From Eopsaltria australis (lineage: Eukaryota; Chordata; Aves; Passeriformes; Petroicidae), in NCBI GenBank assembly GCA_034509425.1, contig JAVTVJ010000033.1, forward strand, positions 2,542,001 through 2,606,000: a DNA stretch of 64,000 nucleotides, written 5' to 3'. Each line of letters begins with the position of its first letter. The stretch's first letter is position 1. Below the pieces are notes generated by a model, which saw nothing but the letters and a program-made list of their open reading frames with translations, had not been told where the DNA came from and did no database searches. Both the position numbers and the translations under genes were made by a program. Of this stretch, positions 36,416-50,100 are shown piece by piece.

Positions 36416-39400
36416 CTGAGTTTACTGTAATAACACAACCTGCCTGTTTTTGTCCTGCTTGCTGCACTGCACTCTGATTAAGCTGTTTGTACTGGGACTA
36501 TAAAAAAGCTTTTCAAAATCAGACCACAGTTGGGACATATCTATGAATATGTGACTTGCAATGAAACAGGGAAACTACAGAAGTGAGAGATGATACATAT
36601 GGAGACATCAGCCAGATAAAAGTTGAATGTGAAATGTTTATGTTTTTGCGGTACTTCTGAGCAATGTCACATCTGACTCTTATTTGGCTGTTTCTAAACC
36701 ACTAGCTCCTTTCTTTGACTAGTTAGGAACATACCCTTTTCAATTATCTTCTTTTGTTTTTTCTGTTTCTATTCATCATGTCATACAGCAGTTTTCAGTT
36801 TTTTTAGGAAAGTTCTGTTACCTCTCCCATTGTGGTAGTATTAGAGGTTTATTTGTAAATTCTGTTGCCATATTTTCAATTTAGTAACACCACTTCAGAG
36901 TTATCTTAACACTAAGTGCTAGTGAAATTTGATGCAAGTACCTTGAGGTCCTTAGCTTTTAACTAATAACCCATTTCAAATTGTTCTGCCTTTCTTACAG
37001 GTGGATTGTATTGTGGCTTGTTGAGTCAATCATTAAGAGGTTCTGGATTATTAAACTCTTCTTGTTTCTCAGTTTATGAGATAATGGATTTTGTGGCTGG
37101 GAGGGCAAATGGCTGATGGATTTAACCTAGTTTAAATCATAACATCACATAAGTTACTGCATATATCCAATATGTTATCTTTTCTGATTATATCACTTCC
37201 CTGTCAATCATTTTTCTTATAAGTCTGTCTGATTTTTTTGACATTGTAAGTTAGCTATCTTTAAAAAACATATTGATCCATTACATTAAGTAGTTTGAAC
37301 AAATTACACTAATCTTAACTGTATTGTAATTTTCTTGTGCAGTGTTGGTCCATTAGCTGTCTTAGGAACTCTGTAAACCCTATCCTCAGTCTATATCCAT
37401 GAAGCTACGCTTTTTTTTTTCTGTTTTAAATAATAGAAAATAATCCCTCCTACAAAACATGTAAGGAAAATAAAAAGTAATCAGTTTGTTTTTATACATA
37501 CTTCATAAATGAAGTCAGGTTCTATCTGCTTTCTTCACATCAGTGGATCTTTGCAAGCACTGTTGTCACCACTTTTGTGCCGTGTTATCAGTAGTTATGG
37601 CTCCCTGTCACAACACAGTTAACCTCTTCTACACAAAATTAGATAGATCACTAAGAAAACATATTTTTTCTTTGGAAAACTTGCTTTGTCTAATTCCCAA
37701 AAGAGATTAACTGGCTTGTAAATCTTGTCAAAGGTATAAATACAACATTACTGTATGATTCTGAACTGCATGTTTTCTTAATGAGCCACTAATTTTATTA
37801 TTCTTTCATCAAATGCCTCCCTGGAAGTTTCTGCCATTTCTCTTTCCTGTGGCTAGTTTGGAACTGGAAAAATGGAAAGAAAAATGTTAAGAAAATGAAG
37901 ATTGAAGAGATTTTTATTTGGTAGGATGTCCATAGATATTCCTGTCCTTTCATATAGCTATCTCCGGGCACTGGAGACACCATGTAGCTATCAGAACAGT
38001 GATTGCACTTGGTAATACCAAATTTTAATACATGGTGTACAGTTGAAGAGTAAGAAATGTGAGTTTATGAGCTATATAGTAAGGTGGTAGGGTTTGAATT
38101 TGTAACAAGGTGCTAGAAAAGCAGAAATCTCCTTTCTGACTCAGTCTGATATGTAGTCAGGTGGGCATTAGCAGGGGTAGAAGATGAGTGGTAGTGTTAC
38201 TGAGTAGTACAGGAAGATATGAAAGAGGAAAGAGGATTCCTGTGATAAGAAAAAGAAGGAACTATGCTCAGGAAAAAGCTTACATGAAGATTTGTATTTC
38301 AAGGCTTTAAGTTAGCCATAAGTCAAAAAACAGGAATTCTGTGAAGTTTTGCTTAGTTTCTATGTCAGAAACAGGGTTAAAGTAACATCTGCTTAGAGCT
38401 ACGCAAGAAGTGTGTAGCTTAGTAGGAAAGAAGTTTATCTTTTTGGCCTAAAGCATGTGAAAATAATGAAAGACATCAAGATGGAATGCAGGAGTGCCTA
38501 TGGACCAATATTTGAAGATCCACTTGCACAGAAGTTTGCAGAATACATTTACAGTCAAACGAGCAGATAAGCAACAAACAGCCCTTCACCTCACTGTAGA
38601 GATTTTTAGCGTATAAGGGTTTTTTAAACAAAATTGATTCAGTACATGGGTAAATTCTTTATAATATTCTCTTGGACATTAAAAAAAATAAGGTAGTTAC
38701 TGAAATTTATCTGACCTTAATAAATACATGGCTGGCCATTTCTTTTTGTGGTCTTTCTCATCAACTCAGAGAGACAAAACTCTCCGTGGCAAGTACAGTA
38801 CCAAAACATGGGCATCTAAAAATAATATTAGGGTGATCCTGTAGAATGAGTAAATGGGGTCATCTCCATACTAAAAGGCTCGCACTTACTCACTAATTAA
38901 GGGTTGTCTTTCCATACAGAGGTATCAGCAGAAATATCCTTTCAGGGACATTTGGCTAAAACTGGGAAAAGTCTATGGAAAATGTTACTGGAATCAGAAA
39001 AAAAAGGCAGATTTAACATGGAAATTTCTGCTTTGAGCAGAATTAGCTGTGTACTCAACTATCCATGTCCCAGAGGACTGCACAGAATTTTTCAGCTGTC
39101 TGTAGCTTGCATAACTGCCAACTGTAGAGATCAAAGGTTGGAAGGTAAGGACAATATGTAGATGTGTCATGGTAGACTTTGTGGTGCTAAAATCTACATT
39201 GATGCATCAGTATATGTTTATAATTTGTCGCAGATGCACCAACTAAATACTGGCTGAGCGCTGTTAAATTTATAAAAATCTGTATTAACTTTAAAGCAGC
39301 ATTCCTAAATTTTAGAATAAATAAGTACTTCCTAAAATTAATATAATTTATATATGAATTAATATATAATAAAATAGATTATATAATTTAATAAAATCTT

Positions 39401-42400
39401 TAAAGTGGAAGCTGTCAGGAACTCTTGATATTTTTTGCAATATTACAAATGCCTAAAACGTGTTTTTTATTCACGTGATACAGCCTAGGTAATTTACCGA
39501 GGTGAAAGATCTGTATAAACCATGGCTTTCAAAGTGAAGAAAAATTACTTATCCCAATCAACCAAGTGTTTCTGTAGACAATGGAAAAGAAATCTGCAGC
39601 AATGAACAGCTCTTCATAGTTCAGTAGGTTTTCAAAGAGTAAAGTTGATATTAATGTAAGTGTTGATGAAGTTCATGAAATATATTTTGAGACTCTTGCA
39701 CTATTGTAATTTGATCTTCTGGCACATCTACTGCAAACCTGATGTATCCAAATATAACTGAGTCAAGGTCTGAGAAAAATGGATATTGAAGGAGTCAAAA
39801 AGATTTCTACAAGTGGTTCTTTAGATCTACCAGAAATAAATGGATGTGCCTGATTCTATGGCTTTGTGGTGAAGTGTTTTGGAAAAGCACACTTTAAATA
39901 CATGTACTATCAAAGGATTATGTAATAGTAAGGTATGTGCACTTTGAAGTAGAGGGAAGTTTACAGAGGTATTATTAAAATGCAGGCCACACAAACAAGA
40001 TGAGATGATCTTGCAGGGAGGTGAGTGTTTGTATGGTCAAGTAGTGTTTTTTTTAATCAATTGGTGCACCTCGAAGCAGAGATGCTTTTTTGCAGAAGTT
40101 CTTCACCCAGTGACCTATTTTTCCATTCTGAATAAAACTTGTTGCTTCTCTGCACGAATTTTACCTAGTTCATTACATCTGGAACAGCATTAAGCCAAGG
40201 AAATATCCATAAAGCTCTGCATTAAAAATACAACTTCTGAGTGTTGACTTTCCTTTTTGCTTCCAGGAGACACATTCTGAGAATAGTATCAGGTTAAATC
40301 AGATCTTTGAGTATACTCACAAATTCAGGGGATCTCCTATTTGAAACAATTTGTATTGTTTGCGTATTCATCTATCTGTATTTTTGATCACCATTTCTTA
40401 AAAAAAAAAACCTAAAAAAGAAGGGCTGTTAAGTTTTTGCTGGGTTTGCTACTAATTGGGGTTTTTCTCATGTTATGATGACATTTCCTCCAGGAAAACA
40501 AGAGCTGGTCACTATCCTTCACTGGTGAAGCATGTGACTCATTCTGTTATTTCCTGTTACCTTGACAGCTGAGGGGAAGGCTTTGATTAAATTTAGATTA
40601 GTCACTGGGTTTGTTACTATCACTGTGCTCATTTCTATCTTACCAGGAAAGAACTCTGATGTGTTTAGATATCTAGGGGCAAGGACTGAACAGATTACAT
40701 ACTGCCTTTAATGGATGAGTAATAATCACTTCCAATGTAATAGATGATGGACAGCTCTGTTACTATAAATACGAAGTGTCCCCCTTTGCTACCAGTTAGT
40801 CTGTTGGCTATTTTAAGCAAGCCATTCCTTCTGTTGTGGGTTTTTCACTGAACTTATTTCAATCTTGTAGATTTATGGAAATGTTATTCAGTTGTTTTAA
40901 CACAGCAGATTTTGAGGGAGGAAGAGGAGGTGAGGAAGGATCCAGATTTTTCAGGAGAAACAGGTTGAGTGTTTTGTAAAACAAGTTACTACTGAAATAA
41001 CCTCTAATCAAAAGATTCACTCTTTCCTCTTGAGCAAATTTCACAGGAGAAAAAAAAAGCACTTGAAATGGTACATTTAAATTCTGTAATCAAATAGGAA
41101 GATATCTGATCAGATGCTTCCTTGAAAGTGTGTTGTAACCCACTGTTTACATAAAAGCTGGGGATGGAGCAGCCCTGCTTGTTAAGTCACGTCACATTGT
41201 TCTGCAAAGACTTTATGAAACCATAGCTCTTAAAAGAAATTTATTTTTAAAAACACATATTTTGACATCACAATTGATCAGATTTTGCATCATGTTTGAG
41301 GACTGTTATCTTGTGGTTTAAAATCTTATACTGTGCTAATGTGTCCTCTATCTTTTCTCTACAAGGTCTTTGTCTCAGCCCTCAGTGCGTTTTTAACTGT
41401 TAACAGGATGATAAGCTACTTGTGTTCTCAGACATATAATCAAGAACCACAGAGTTACACATCAATCCAATACGCCAATTATGCATGTGTTTTCCTGGTG
41501 ACATTTCATGCTTGTTTATAGTTGGGAAAGAAAGGAAGAGTGTAAGAATAGTTCATTTGGCCCTTAGTTCTTCTCCAACAGAAATTGGACAGAAATGAGT
41601 TTGGGAAGTTTTGTTGGCAACTACTGCCAGATGCTCAGTGAGGAAAATAATAAGAATTTCAAAATATTTTCTTTAATTATTAAAGCCCTTTGTTGACTAG
41701 ATTCAACACCTGGTTTTTAGAGATTTTCCCAGGCAGCATCTCTGAGAAGAGCTCTTTGACTCTCACTTCAAACCTGAACACTTTGGCCTCCAGGGCCTGG
41801 TGTCTCCTTCCTTCTGTTTCTGAGAGGTGGATTTCACTTGCCTCCTTATAATTCCTGTTCTGTTCCTCTTGTAGGCCTCTGTTGCCCTACATTTCTTTGC
41901 TATGCCCTTTATGCCAGTGGTCACAGTTGACAGACTCCTTTGCTGTATTAAGTGATTCAAAAGTTTCATACTTCTATGACTTTGCTGGATTAGATGCCCT
42001 GTGGGACAAAGTTCCTGATCTGAGGAGTTTAGATATGAAGATGGTAGGTGTGTTATGAATACCTGAGCTAGAGAGCAGGAAAGATCTAAACTGGATAGAT
42101 GCAATGCAAACAAAAGATAAAGGCAGGCAAGCTGCAGTGGAAGAATGCACTACCAGGGCACACTCTCATCTGCCAAGCCATTTCTTTTCCAGCTGTAAAC
42201 TAGCAATATATCTGTAGGCTTTTTGATTCAAGTCAACCTTAAACCCACACCTGCATCTTTTGTATTTAGGCGGTACATTGAAGAAATAAGATGTTATGCA
42301 CTACTATTCAGTAATTTATTTGTAGCTTATCTGATTAGAGGGCTGTTAGGTCTTTGTTATATCAAAGTTATGAGAAAGAATTTGGGAAAAAAGTCTAGAA

Positions 42401-45400
42401 AATATTATAGGCCAATCGAGGTGAAAAAGTTATTGTTGGTTTTTGGTTTTAGATTAAAATGTTTGAGTACTTTTGGTAGGAATGAGTTTTGTGTAAAAGT
42501 ATCAAACTTTTTACTCAGAAATTGATTTTTTTCCCCTCTAAGGAGCTAAAAACATTAAAATCTATTACTCATATACATTCAGTATTAATTTTATGTCCCA
42601 CTATATTGCTTTCTTCAGGGAAAAACTAACATCCATTTTTTGATCAGTGATATACAGTCAGTACAAAGTGCATGGCTGCTGCTTAAATAATAAGCATGTT
42701 AGGATTTTTTTAATGGGTGCTGACAGAAGCTGCTGCTGCCTGACAGTCACTTAAGGGCAGTTTGCTTGCTGCACTGGTAGACCAGCATTGCTCAGTGTGT
42801 ACTTTCAGCCAACAGCCCAGAATTTTTTGAAAATTATGAAGAACCACCTCCTTCCTCCATGACTGAAAGTAAACAGTGTGGAGGCTTTTCCCCCAGAATT
42901 GATATTAAAATCCAAGTTTCACATTTATCCCAGCTCAGCTAGGCATCTTTGTTGGACAGGCTGATGAAAAGGAAGGGAGGAAGGGTATCAGAGACAGAGC
43001 TTCAGAGGGCATTCAGCTCTTATGTGTGAATGAGTTGTTTCCTGGAGATGCTTTCTGTCCTCTGTGGATCAAAGAGGTTGTGTCAAAGTTAGCTGGAATG
43101 GTTACAGCTCCTAATTTATGTGCTTCATGAAATGAAGTGGGGCTACAGGTTGTTTCTGAAGCCTCTGAACCAAAAGGCTCAGGACACAGGTGTTGTGACA
43201 GTGTGTCTGCACTGTGTCATTGCGTGTGACACCTGCATGAGCCAAGGCAGCTCTGAGCACAGCTTAAGACAACTTGCTTTCCAGCTGGGCTGCTAGTTCA
43301 GCCACAGCCCTGCACTGCTCTGCTTTTCCATCTTCCAGCTCTGGGAGAGCTTTCCTAGGAGCCTAGTGCTCCTGTTGGCCCATAGTCCATGCTGCCCTAC
43401 AGACCTTACAGATGATTTCTTTCTCACACCACAAAGTCAGCTGTGAAAGGTGGCATGGACTCCTTTTTCTCCTTGACTAAGCCAGTCTATATTCAAACAC
43501 TTCATGGCAGTTTGCATTGCTGCCTCAGTGGCAGCTTGACCTCTCCAAGACAGCATCCATTTGGCTTAATGCTCTCTTGTGATACTAAGTCTTCATAAAA
43601 GACTTCAAAACACTCATTGAGTACTTAGCCAAAACTCACCCACAAGGATTTTTTTTACTGTTTTCGGTTGGTCGCTTTTTATTCTTTAAATCTTTATGCA
43701 GTGGTCAAAAGCAGAGAACAGAATGGTCAGTAAAATTTCACAAATCCACACAAATTCTGGATAACTGGTTTTCACAAATCCATGTTTTATGCTTGTGAAT
43801 GCTCAAATGCAGTTATAAGCCTTTGGAGATAAGGCTGTACTTGATACAGTGCAGATGATTCTTCTGAGACTTAGGGAGGGAATAGCTCTAGGATACTTCC
43901 ATTAGTGTCACTCCAAAGGGCCATTTTATACCAGAGATTGATGTTTGGTCCAACTTTATCCTAGTTAGTGCAATACCATATGCACAGGCCTCCATGGCAG
44001 ATCTGGATTCTCTTTTGGTAGCCCAAAAGACCTGTTTAGATGAGGCTTCCTCTCTCAATTTAAAAGACACAATTTTCTTAAAATGGACTCACTTCAGTGA
44101 ATGGAGTTACTTCTGATGCTTCATTTTTTAAACGGGGACTTCTTTTTTTCAGGAGGCATATTTATGCCCTCAAAGAATAGTATTTCAATGTTTACACCTA
44201 TCCATTGTGTATTTCATTGCTTCTGTTGGTCAAGAGGAATGATAAACCATGCATCTCTCATAATATATATTGATCTTCCTGGGGATGAATTAAACACCTA
44301 TCGATACTCTTCTGGACTCCATATAAGAAAAGATGCTGTATCTTCTCTCCATTTGCAATTCTTATTGTGGCATGAAATCCTTGACAATTATTTTCATTCT
44401 ATTCAGCAACAATTCAGAAATATCTCTTTATTTTAACAGTTAATCAATTAATAGAAAATTACTGCACTGTATTTGGTTGTTTTTGTGGTGTTAAATTCAT
44501 TATTAATATCCAAATTCTCTTTTGTTGCATGTACTTTCCTACAGCTTATGGGCTTTTCAACAGAAGAACTCAGTCTGTCTCTCTGGTACTGTTAGTCCAA
44601 TGAAGAGACCACAGTAAATTGTTGATAAAATGTACTTTTCTGTGACTGGAGTATCAATTATTATGGTTTGACTGGGATCTAGATTTTGAATGTAATGATC
44701 CCTTTTACTGTTTTAAACACCTAACCTTTAATTAGCCCCCAGTTTTCTTTGCTATTTATTCAAAAATCATGCCTGGATCACTGCATTCATGACTACATTA
44801 TGTAAACAGTGTAAACAGCCACAATAGCAAAGCAGTCCTGACCTTCAGCTCTGCCCCAGCAGCTCCACGGATACTTAGTTTCCTTCATTGTTCTCTTCAG
44901 GATATTGTTCACTTGGATGGGTTTTCACTGTTTTGGAATCTTTTTAAACATAATTGATTAAAGCGCCTCTATAAATTGAATTTCCCATGTGGACTTTTTA
45001 AAGCCTCTGGAACTTGATAAGCCTTTGTAACAAAAGGAGAAATGTTTCATGTGGCTTGAAATCCTCCTTGCATAAAGGAGCATTTCATCAGCCACAATCT
45101 GCTCTGCTGAGCTCTGCTGGCACAGAGACACCTGAATCCCATAGCCTAACTAGCTTTTTTTGTCCTTGCCTCAGGGTAAGAGATTAAAAAAAGTTGTTTT
45201 TGTTGTTCAGCAAGGAAGATACTGCTGAGCAAATGAGTTAAAATAACATAAAAGTCCCTCTCTTCCCAGAGAGAACTTTGCAGAAACTCTAAAGGGTTTG
45301 CCACTCTCAGTTTATGGGGCTCTTTGGAAATAGTTGTTAAAAAAGAATTTAAATAATTAGGAAGCCTTCAAGAATCTAAGTTGATATAAAAAAGTGGGGG

Positions 45401-46252
45401 GAAACAAAGGAGGGTTAAACACATCTCAAGTTTAATTGAAAGTAAACCTCAGAAAGAAAAATATGCTTAAGCTTTAAGCTTCAGGGCAAAAAAGCTGCAG
45501 TCTTCTGGGGTTTAGTGTTTTCAGCAACAGTGACAAGCAACAGGTAAGGATGAAAGCCAAAGTGTATGGAATGAGAGCGTTTTCCACTACTGTCACTTTG
45601 AAATGTGCCCATTTCTGTGTCTGATCTGCAGTCATGAAGTAGAAGGTGTGCATATTTGAAGGCAGCAGGAAAGAACTGTAATTATGTCCTTGCAAGGTCT
45701 GTGAACATGTTGTTTTTATCTCACTAGGAGTTAGATTTTCTTAAACACTCTCAACTGCTATAGCAAAACTCAATCAAAGGAAAGCTTCTCCTCTCCTTTC
45801 CTTAAGACCTGAGACAACAGAGGAAAAGAAATTGAAAAGTCACAGGTCCAGGTTTATCTCATGTTTCCTTTATTTCAGGAACATAAGATACACTTAGTGA
45901 TTCTCTAAATTCAGGCTTGCCTTTCAAAGACCAAGAAGCAATGACAGAGCTGTGTGATGTACAAGTGTCACTGATGGATTAACTGGGATCCAAATATATT
46001 TTGACCAGTATCAGAAGAGAAACCATATCTTAGTACAGAATGATCACAGTTTGAAACTTCTGAAAATTTTCTTAATGTTCTTCCATATCTTATGCACTTA
46101 ATAGACTTGAATCAGTTCAATACACAGTGGGCAGTCACATGGCTGCATGTAGGTTATCACTGCCAAGAAACACAGCTCTCTCAGCATCAGCCAGTGTGAC
46201 AGCTGGCTTAGAGCACATTTCAGTGCTTGGAGTGTCATGAATAGAGCCATCC
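36416..46252. other. About 9.8 kb without a recognised gene or repeat
   Basis: Mostly unique-looking. A very AT-rich patch lies at 39330-39400. A moderately GC-richer patch at 42700-43500 has no identifiable element. Open frames up to about 116 codons (41763-42113 on -, 42223-42525 on +, 44101-44436 on +) show no domain, and several overlap one another in other frames. Confidence 0.55.
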
Positions 46253-47110
46253 ATCCATGGAGGACCTGGGGGTGCTGATCGACTGCTGGCTGAACATGAG
46301 CCAGCTGTGCCCAGGTGGCCGAGAAGGCCAGTGGCATCCTAGCCTGTACCAGCAATACTGTGGCCAGCAGGACCGGGGCAGTGATCTTCTCATCCCTCTG
46401 TACTGTGAGGCATTCCCCCACCCTGTGTGGCACAGGTAAGCCTGCACCTCAAGTCTTCTCTTTTTGGCCCCTCACTACCAGAAATGCATTGAGGGGCTGG
46501 AGTGTGTTCAGAGAAGGGCAACAAAGCTGGTGAAGGGTCTGGAGTACAAATCCCATGAGGAGTTGCTCAGGGAGCTGGAGTTGTTTAGCCCAGAGGAAAG
46601 AAGGCTCATGTGAGATCATGTCACTCTATACTAAGTAGTAGGTCTCTTTTTCCAGCAAGTGACAGGATGATTATTCACTGTAAGGATTGTGAGACACTAA
46701 ACCAGGTTACCTAAGAAGTTGTGGATCCCTGGAAATGTTCAAAGCCAGGTTTGATGGGGTTTTGAACGAGGGAAAGATGTCCTTGCCCATGGCAGCAGAG
46801 CTAGAACTAGATGATCTTTAATGTACCTTCCCACCCAAGCCATTCTATGTGTCTATGATTATATGACAAGAGGAAATGGCTTCAGGTTGTGTCAGAGATA
46901 TTAGAAAAAGTTTCTTCACCAGAAGTGTTGTCAAGCATTTGAGCAGGCTGCCCGGTGAAGTAGTTGAGTCACTGTCTCTGGCAGTATTAAAAAGATGTGC
47001 AGTCATGGCACTTTGGGACATGGTTTAGTGATGAACTTGGCAGTAGTAGATTTACAGTTGAACTCAATGACTTTAAGGTCCTTTTCTATATCAATGATTC
47101 TATGGTTCTT
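46253..47110 (+). mobile_element. CR1 LINE fragment interrupted by a second CR1
   Basis: The outer copy is sense on +. Left part (46253-46667): C-terminal ORF2 codons, with GGACCTGGGGGTGCTGATC (DLGVLID), AACATGAGCCAGCTG (NMSQ), CTGTGGCCAGCAGGACC and a LVKGLE region near 46530, then the start of the 3' UTR ending AAGTGACAGGA. Right part (46867-47110): resumes at CAAGAGGAAATGGCTTCAGG, continues through TTCTTCACCAGAAGTGTTG and GGGACATGGTTTAGTGATG, and ends at octamer-like CAATGATTCTATGGTTCT. The two halves join into one continuous CR1 when 46668-46866 is removed. Open frames at 46098-46533 are shadows of this copy. Confidence 0.9.
46668..46866 (+). mobile_element. Inner CR1 LINE, 5'-truncated 3' end nested in an older CR1
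   Basis: About 199 bases of another CR1 subfamily, same orientation. It starts in TTCACTGTAAGGATTGTGAG, passes GTTGTGGATCCCTGGAAATG, CAAAGCCAGGTTTGATGGGG and CTAGATGATCTTTAATG, and ends CATTCTATGTGTCTATGATT plus ATATGA. Its own terminal octamers lie at 46843-46866, immediately before the host copy resumes. ATGA occurs at both borders (46667-46670 and 46863-46866) and may be a 4-base target duplication. Confidence 0.88.
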
Positions 47111-50100
47111 TATGTATGATCATGGATTTATTCAGATTTATCGCATACCTCTTCTTGAGGTGTCAAGAAGAGCTGGAGTGAGTTTTTATTGCTGATATTT
47201 TTCCACCTGCAATCATGAATAGAATTTGGGTTTATTGTCAAGAAGAAAGGAAGGAATATTCCAATGGTGCACTGTGGAAAAGGTCAACAAAACATGTGCA
47301 GGTGCTTCTCTGTTCAGTTCCTTGAAAGATTGTCAAAGGCTTGGGAAAGGCACTTATTTAAGCTGTCAGCAGAGAGTTTTAAAGTTTGCCTGCTTTAAAA
47401 GTTTGTCTGCACCCCCACAGATAAGGGAGAGGGAAAGATCCAGACCAAGTATTCAGCCAAGTATTTGTCTCACCCATTTTGAGACAGAGCTCTTCAAGCT
47501 GGTGGCTAAGTTGATTCAAATGCTTCATCATGTCAGCTTGAGTCTTCATCCAGCTGCACAGTCTTTGCTGTAAGGATTTCTTGTAGTGTTGAGAAGTAGC
47601 TAAGCATGTTTCCTTTGGGCAACTGACTTCAAATTTTTTCTTAATCATTCAAATCCATTTGTATATTTTACAAAAAGAAAAAAAACCCCAACAAAACACA
47701 AAAAACATCAGGGCAGAAGTTCAACTCGTTTAGGCAACCCATCCTTCCCTGACCATGAAAATATGCACAAAGCACAAGCTAAAACAGAGGCAAGTAGAGT
47801 AAATGTTGAAGGCAGGGAGTGTCTTTTTCAGGGCAGATGGTGTTCAGAGACATTGTATGTGTTAAAAAATGGGAGCTCACGAGAGGATTCAGGGGATGAT
47901 TTCCCACCATGCAGCAGGCATCCTCAAAGCACAGCAGCACTATCTTTTTCCTGTTTTACCACAAAGGACAAAAGCAATTCTTCAGTTTATAGGTCTCATC
48001 CTATTGATAATAATTTTAACTGAAACAGACAAAAATGTCTGTTCTGAGACTCGGAGTGGATGCTTCAGGGTACTCTTTAGCTCCTGTTGCTATGATTTAA
48101 ATGCATACTTCATGCCATGAGTCCACTTCCCCTCCATTATTGCTTTTTACTCACTCTTTCTTGTACAGAAAGAGAAGTCAGTGATATCCTTGCTCATGAA
48201 GATTCAAACAGTAAAATCTATTTTTTTCTAGAGCTGTTTGTATGGGGAGATGAGAAAAATAAAAAAAAAAATAATGCACAATATTTTTGGACACATAATG
48301 AATATAAACTAAGAAAAATGCACATAAGCTGAAAGAAAAATAACATCAACCATGTTCATGGTGTGTCTAAATACAATGCAGGATGAGAAGAATGTTTTCT
48401 GCCTGGTCATGCGAGCAGTATGACATTGCATGATGAAGTTCATTCTCCTGGTCTTGCCGTCGCTCAGCAGCAGTGTATTGCTTCATTGCCTCAGTCAGTG
48501 GGCTCCTCATCTTGTGAGGTAAGTTGCCTTTCACACAAGAAATTGATTCCATGTTTTTGCATGTTTTATAGATTGCCTTATATAGCCTTCAGTTTGCTTT
48601 TATAAAAGAAAATTGTCTCACCTTTAAATTCATGTGCCTATTCTGTTCTGATGGCAGTGAGTTGCTACTCTACCAAACTGTCTCACAGCATGACTTAACT
48701 TTCACCAAAACCATACTTCCATGAACTCTCCCCTGGTGAGATGCATCCCAAGGTGTGAATCAGGGCAGTGCTCCCATATCTCCAGCCAACTGATCAACCC
48801 AATACCTTCTGATACCTACTAATTTCACTCCATAGAAAGTACCACTTTTGAAACTATTATCTGTTTGGGTATTTTTTCCCAGAGAGTGAAAGAATAATCC
48901 TGTGTAAGCCTGGCAGCTTGAAACCTGAGGGGAATTGTTGATTTTTTTTCCTGATCTCCAGTGAGTTGGAAGCCTGGAAGGGCTCTCAAGTTCTGCTAGG
49001 AAGACAGGCCAGAATGGCCCTATGGGCACACTGAAAAAGGTTGATTTATGGGTCTTGAAACATCTGGGGGTGTTTCTCTTACAGCCAATTAGTTTAAAAA
49101 CTGGAGAAAATGTGAGATTTATAATTATGCTGGAAAAAAACAAGCCAACTACTACCCATGTATAATGATAGAAAACAGATATGTGATGGCACAGCTTTGT
49201 GGTCCATATGTCAGAAATTTTAGGCAAGGGAAGCTTGGTAATTTTTTTCTGGAAGGAAAGGAAAAATTTGCTTGTGGCCTCCCTTTACTCCTGTCCTGCT
49301 GTTAAGATATAAAACATTATGAAGGTGGGCAACTAGTTTGGTTCATTGGGCATACCTAGAGCTGGTGGGGAAACTGGTCATGAGGAGGAGGAGCACAGAA
49401 AGCAGTTGGTGTCAGGCTGGCAACAAGCCTGGACAGTGAGGGGTTTCCTTGCTAATCACACCCATGGTGATGTACAACACCCTGGCCAGTGGGCAGTGAC
49501 AGGCAGCACAACACATGGTGGAAATGAGCAGACCTAAGCAGGACCCCTTAACCTGAGAGCATGAGCCCAAAATATATTGTTTTTCATGTCATTAACACAG
49601 TGTCATTTTGGCTCATGAGAGATGGAGATTCAGCAGTGGTTCATGGTTCATTACTAGAGCAGTTACATACAGCTAAAGGAGAAGGGCTCATTTTGGAGTA
49701 TTCTCCCTGTATTCTGGAAGGTAATTTGTTTTTCAGACAATATTCATATTCTCCCAAAGGTAACATCATTGTACTTTCTCTTTTCCCCATGCAAAAAAAA
49801 ATCTATTTATTTAAATCTTTTGTTTGTTTGTTTGTTTTAGATTATTTTTGTGAAGTACAAGATACTGTTTAATGAGTGGTCAGAAAATGTAGTTGCTCTT
49901 CTTGGCTTCTTGTGCAGGGATTAGGGCACTAGATCTAGAAAACCTGGAAAACAATTCTGTCTGTAAGTGCCTGGCAGAAAAATTGTACTTCTAAGGTACA
50001 TTTACTTTGTGAAAGAATAAAGAAAAAAACCAAAAGAAAAGGTGTAGTAATATGGGGTTCATCTAATCTCGTAATCCATATTAGTGTCTTGAGTGTCACC

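Noticed and set aside
48760..49227. 155-codon minus-strand open frame
   Set aside because: Unrecognised and without gene context; hydrophobic patches alone do not support a membrane protein.
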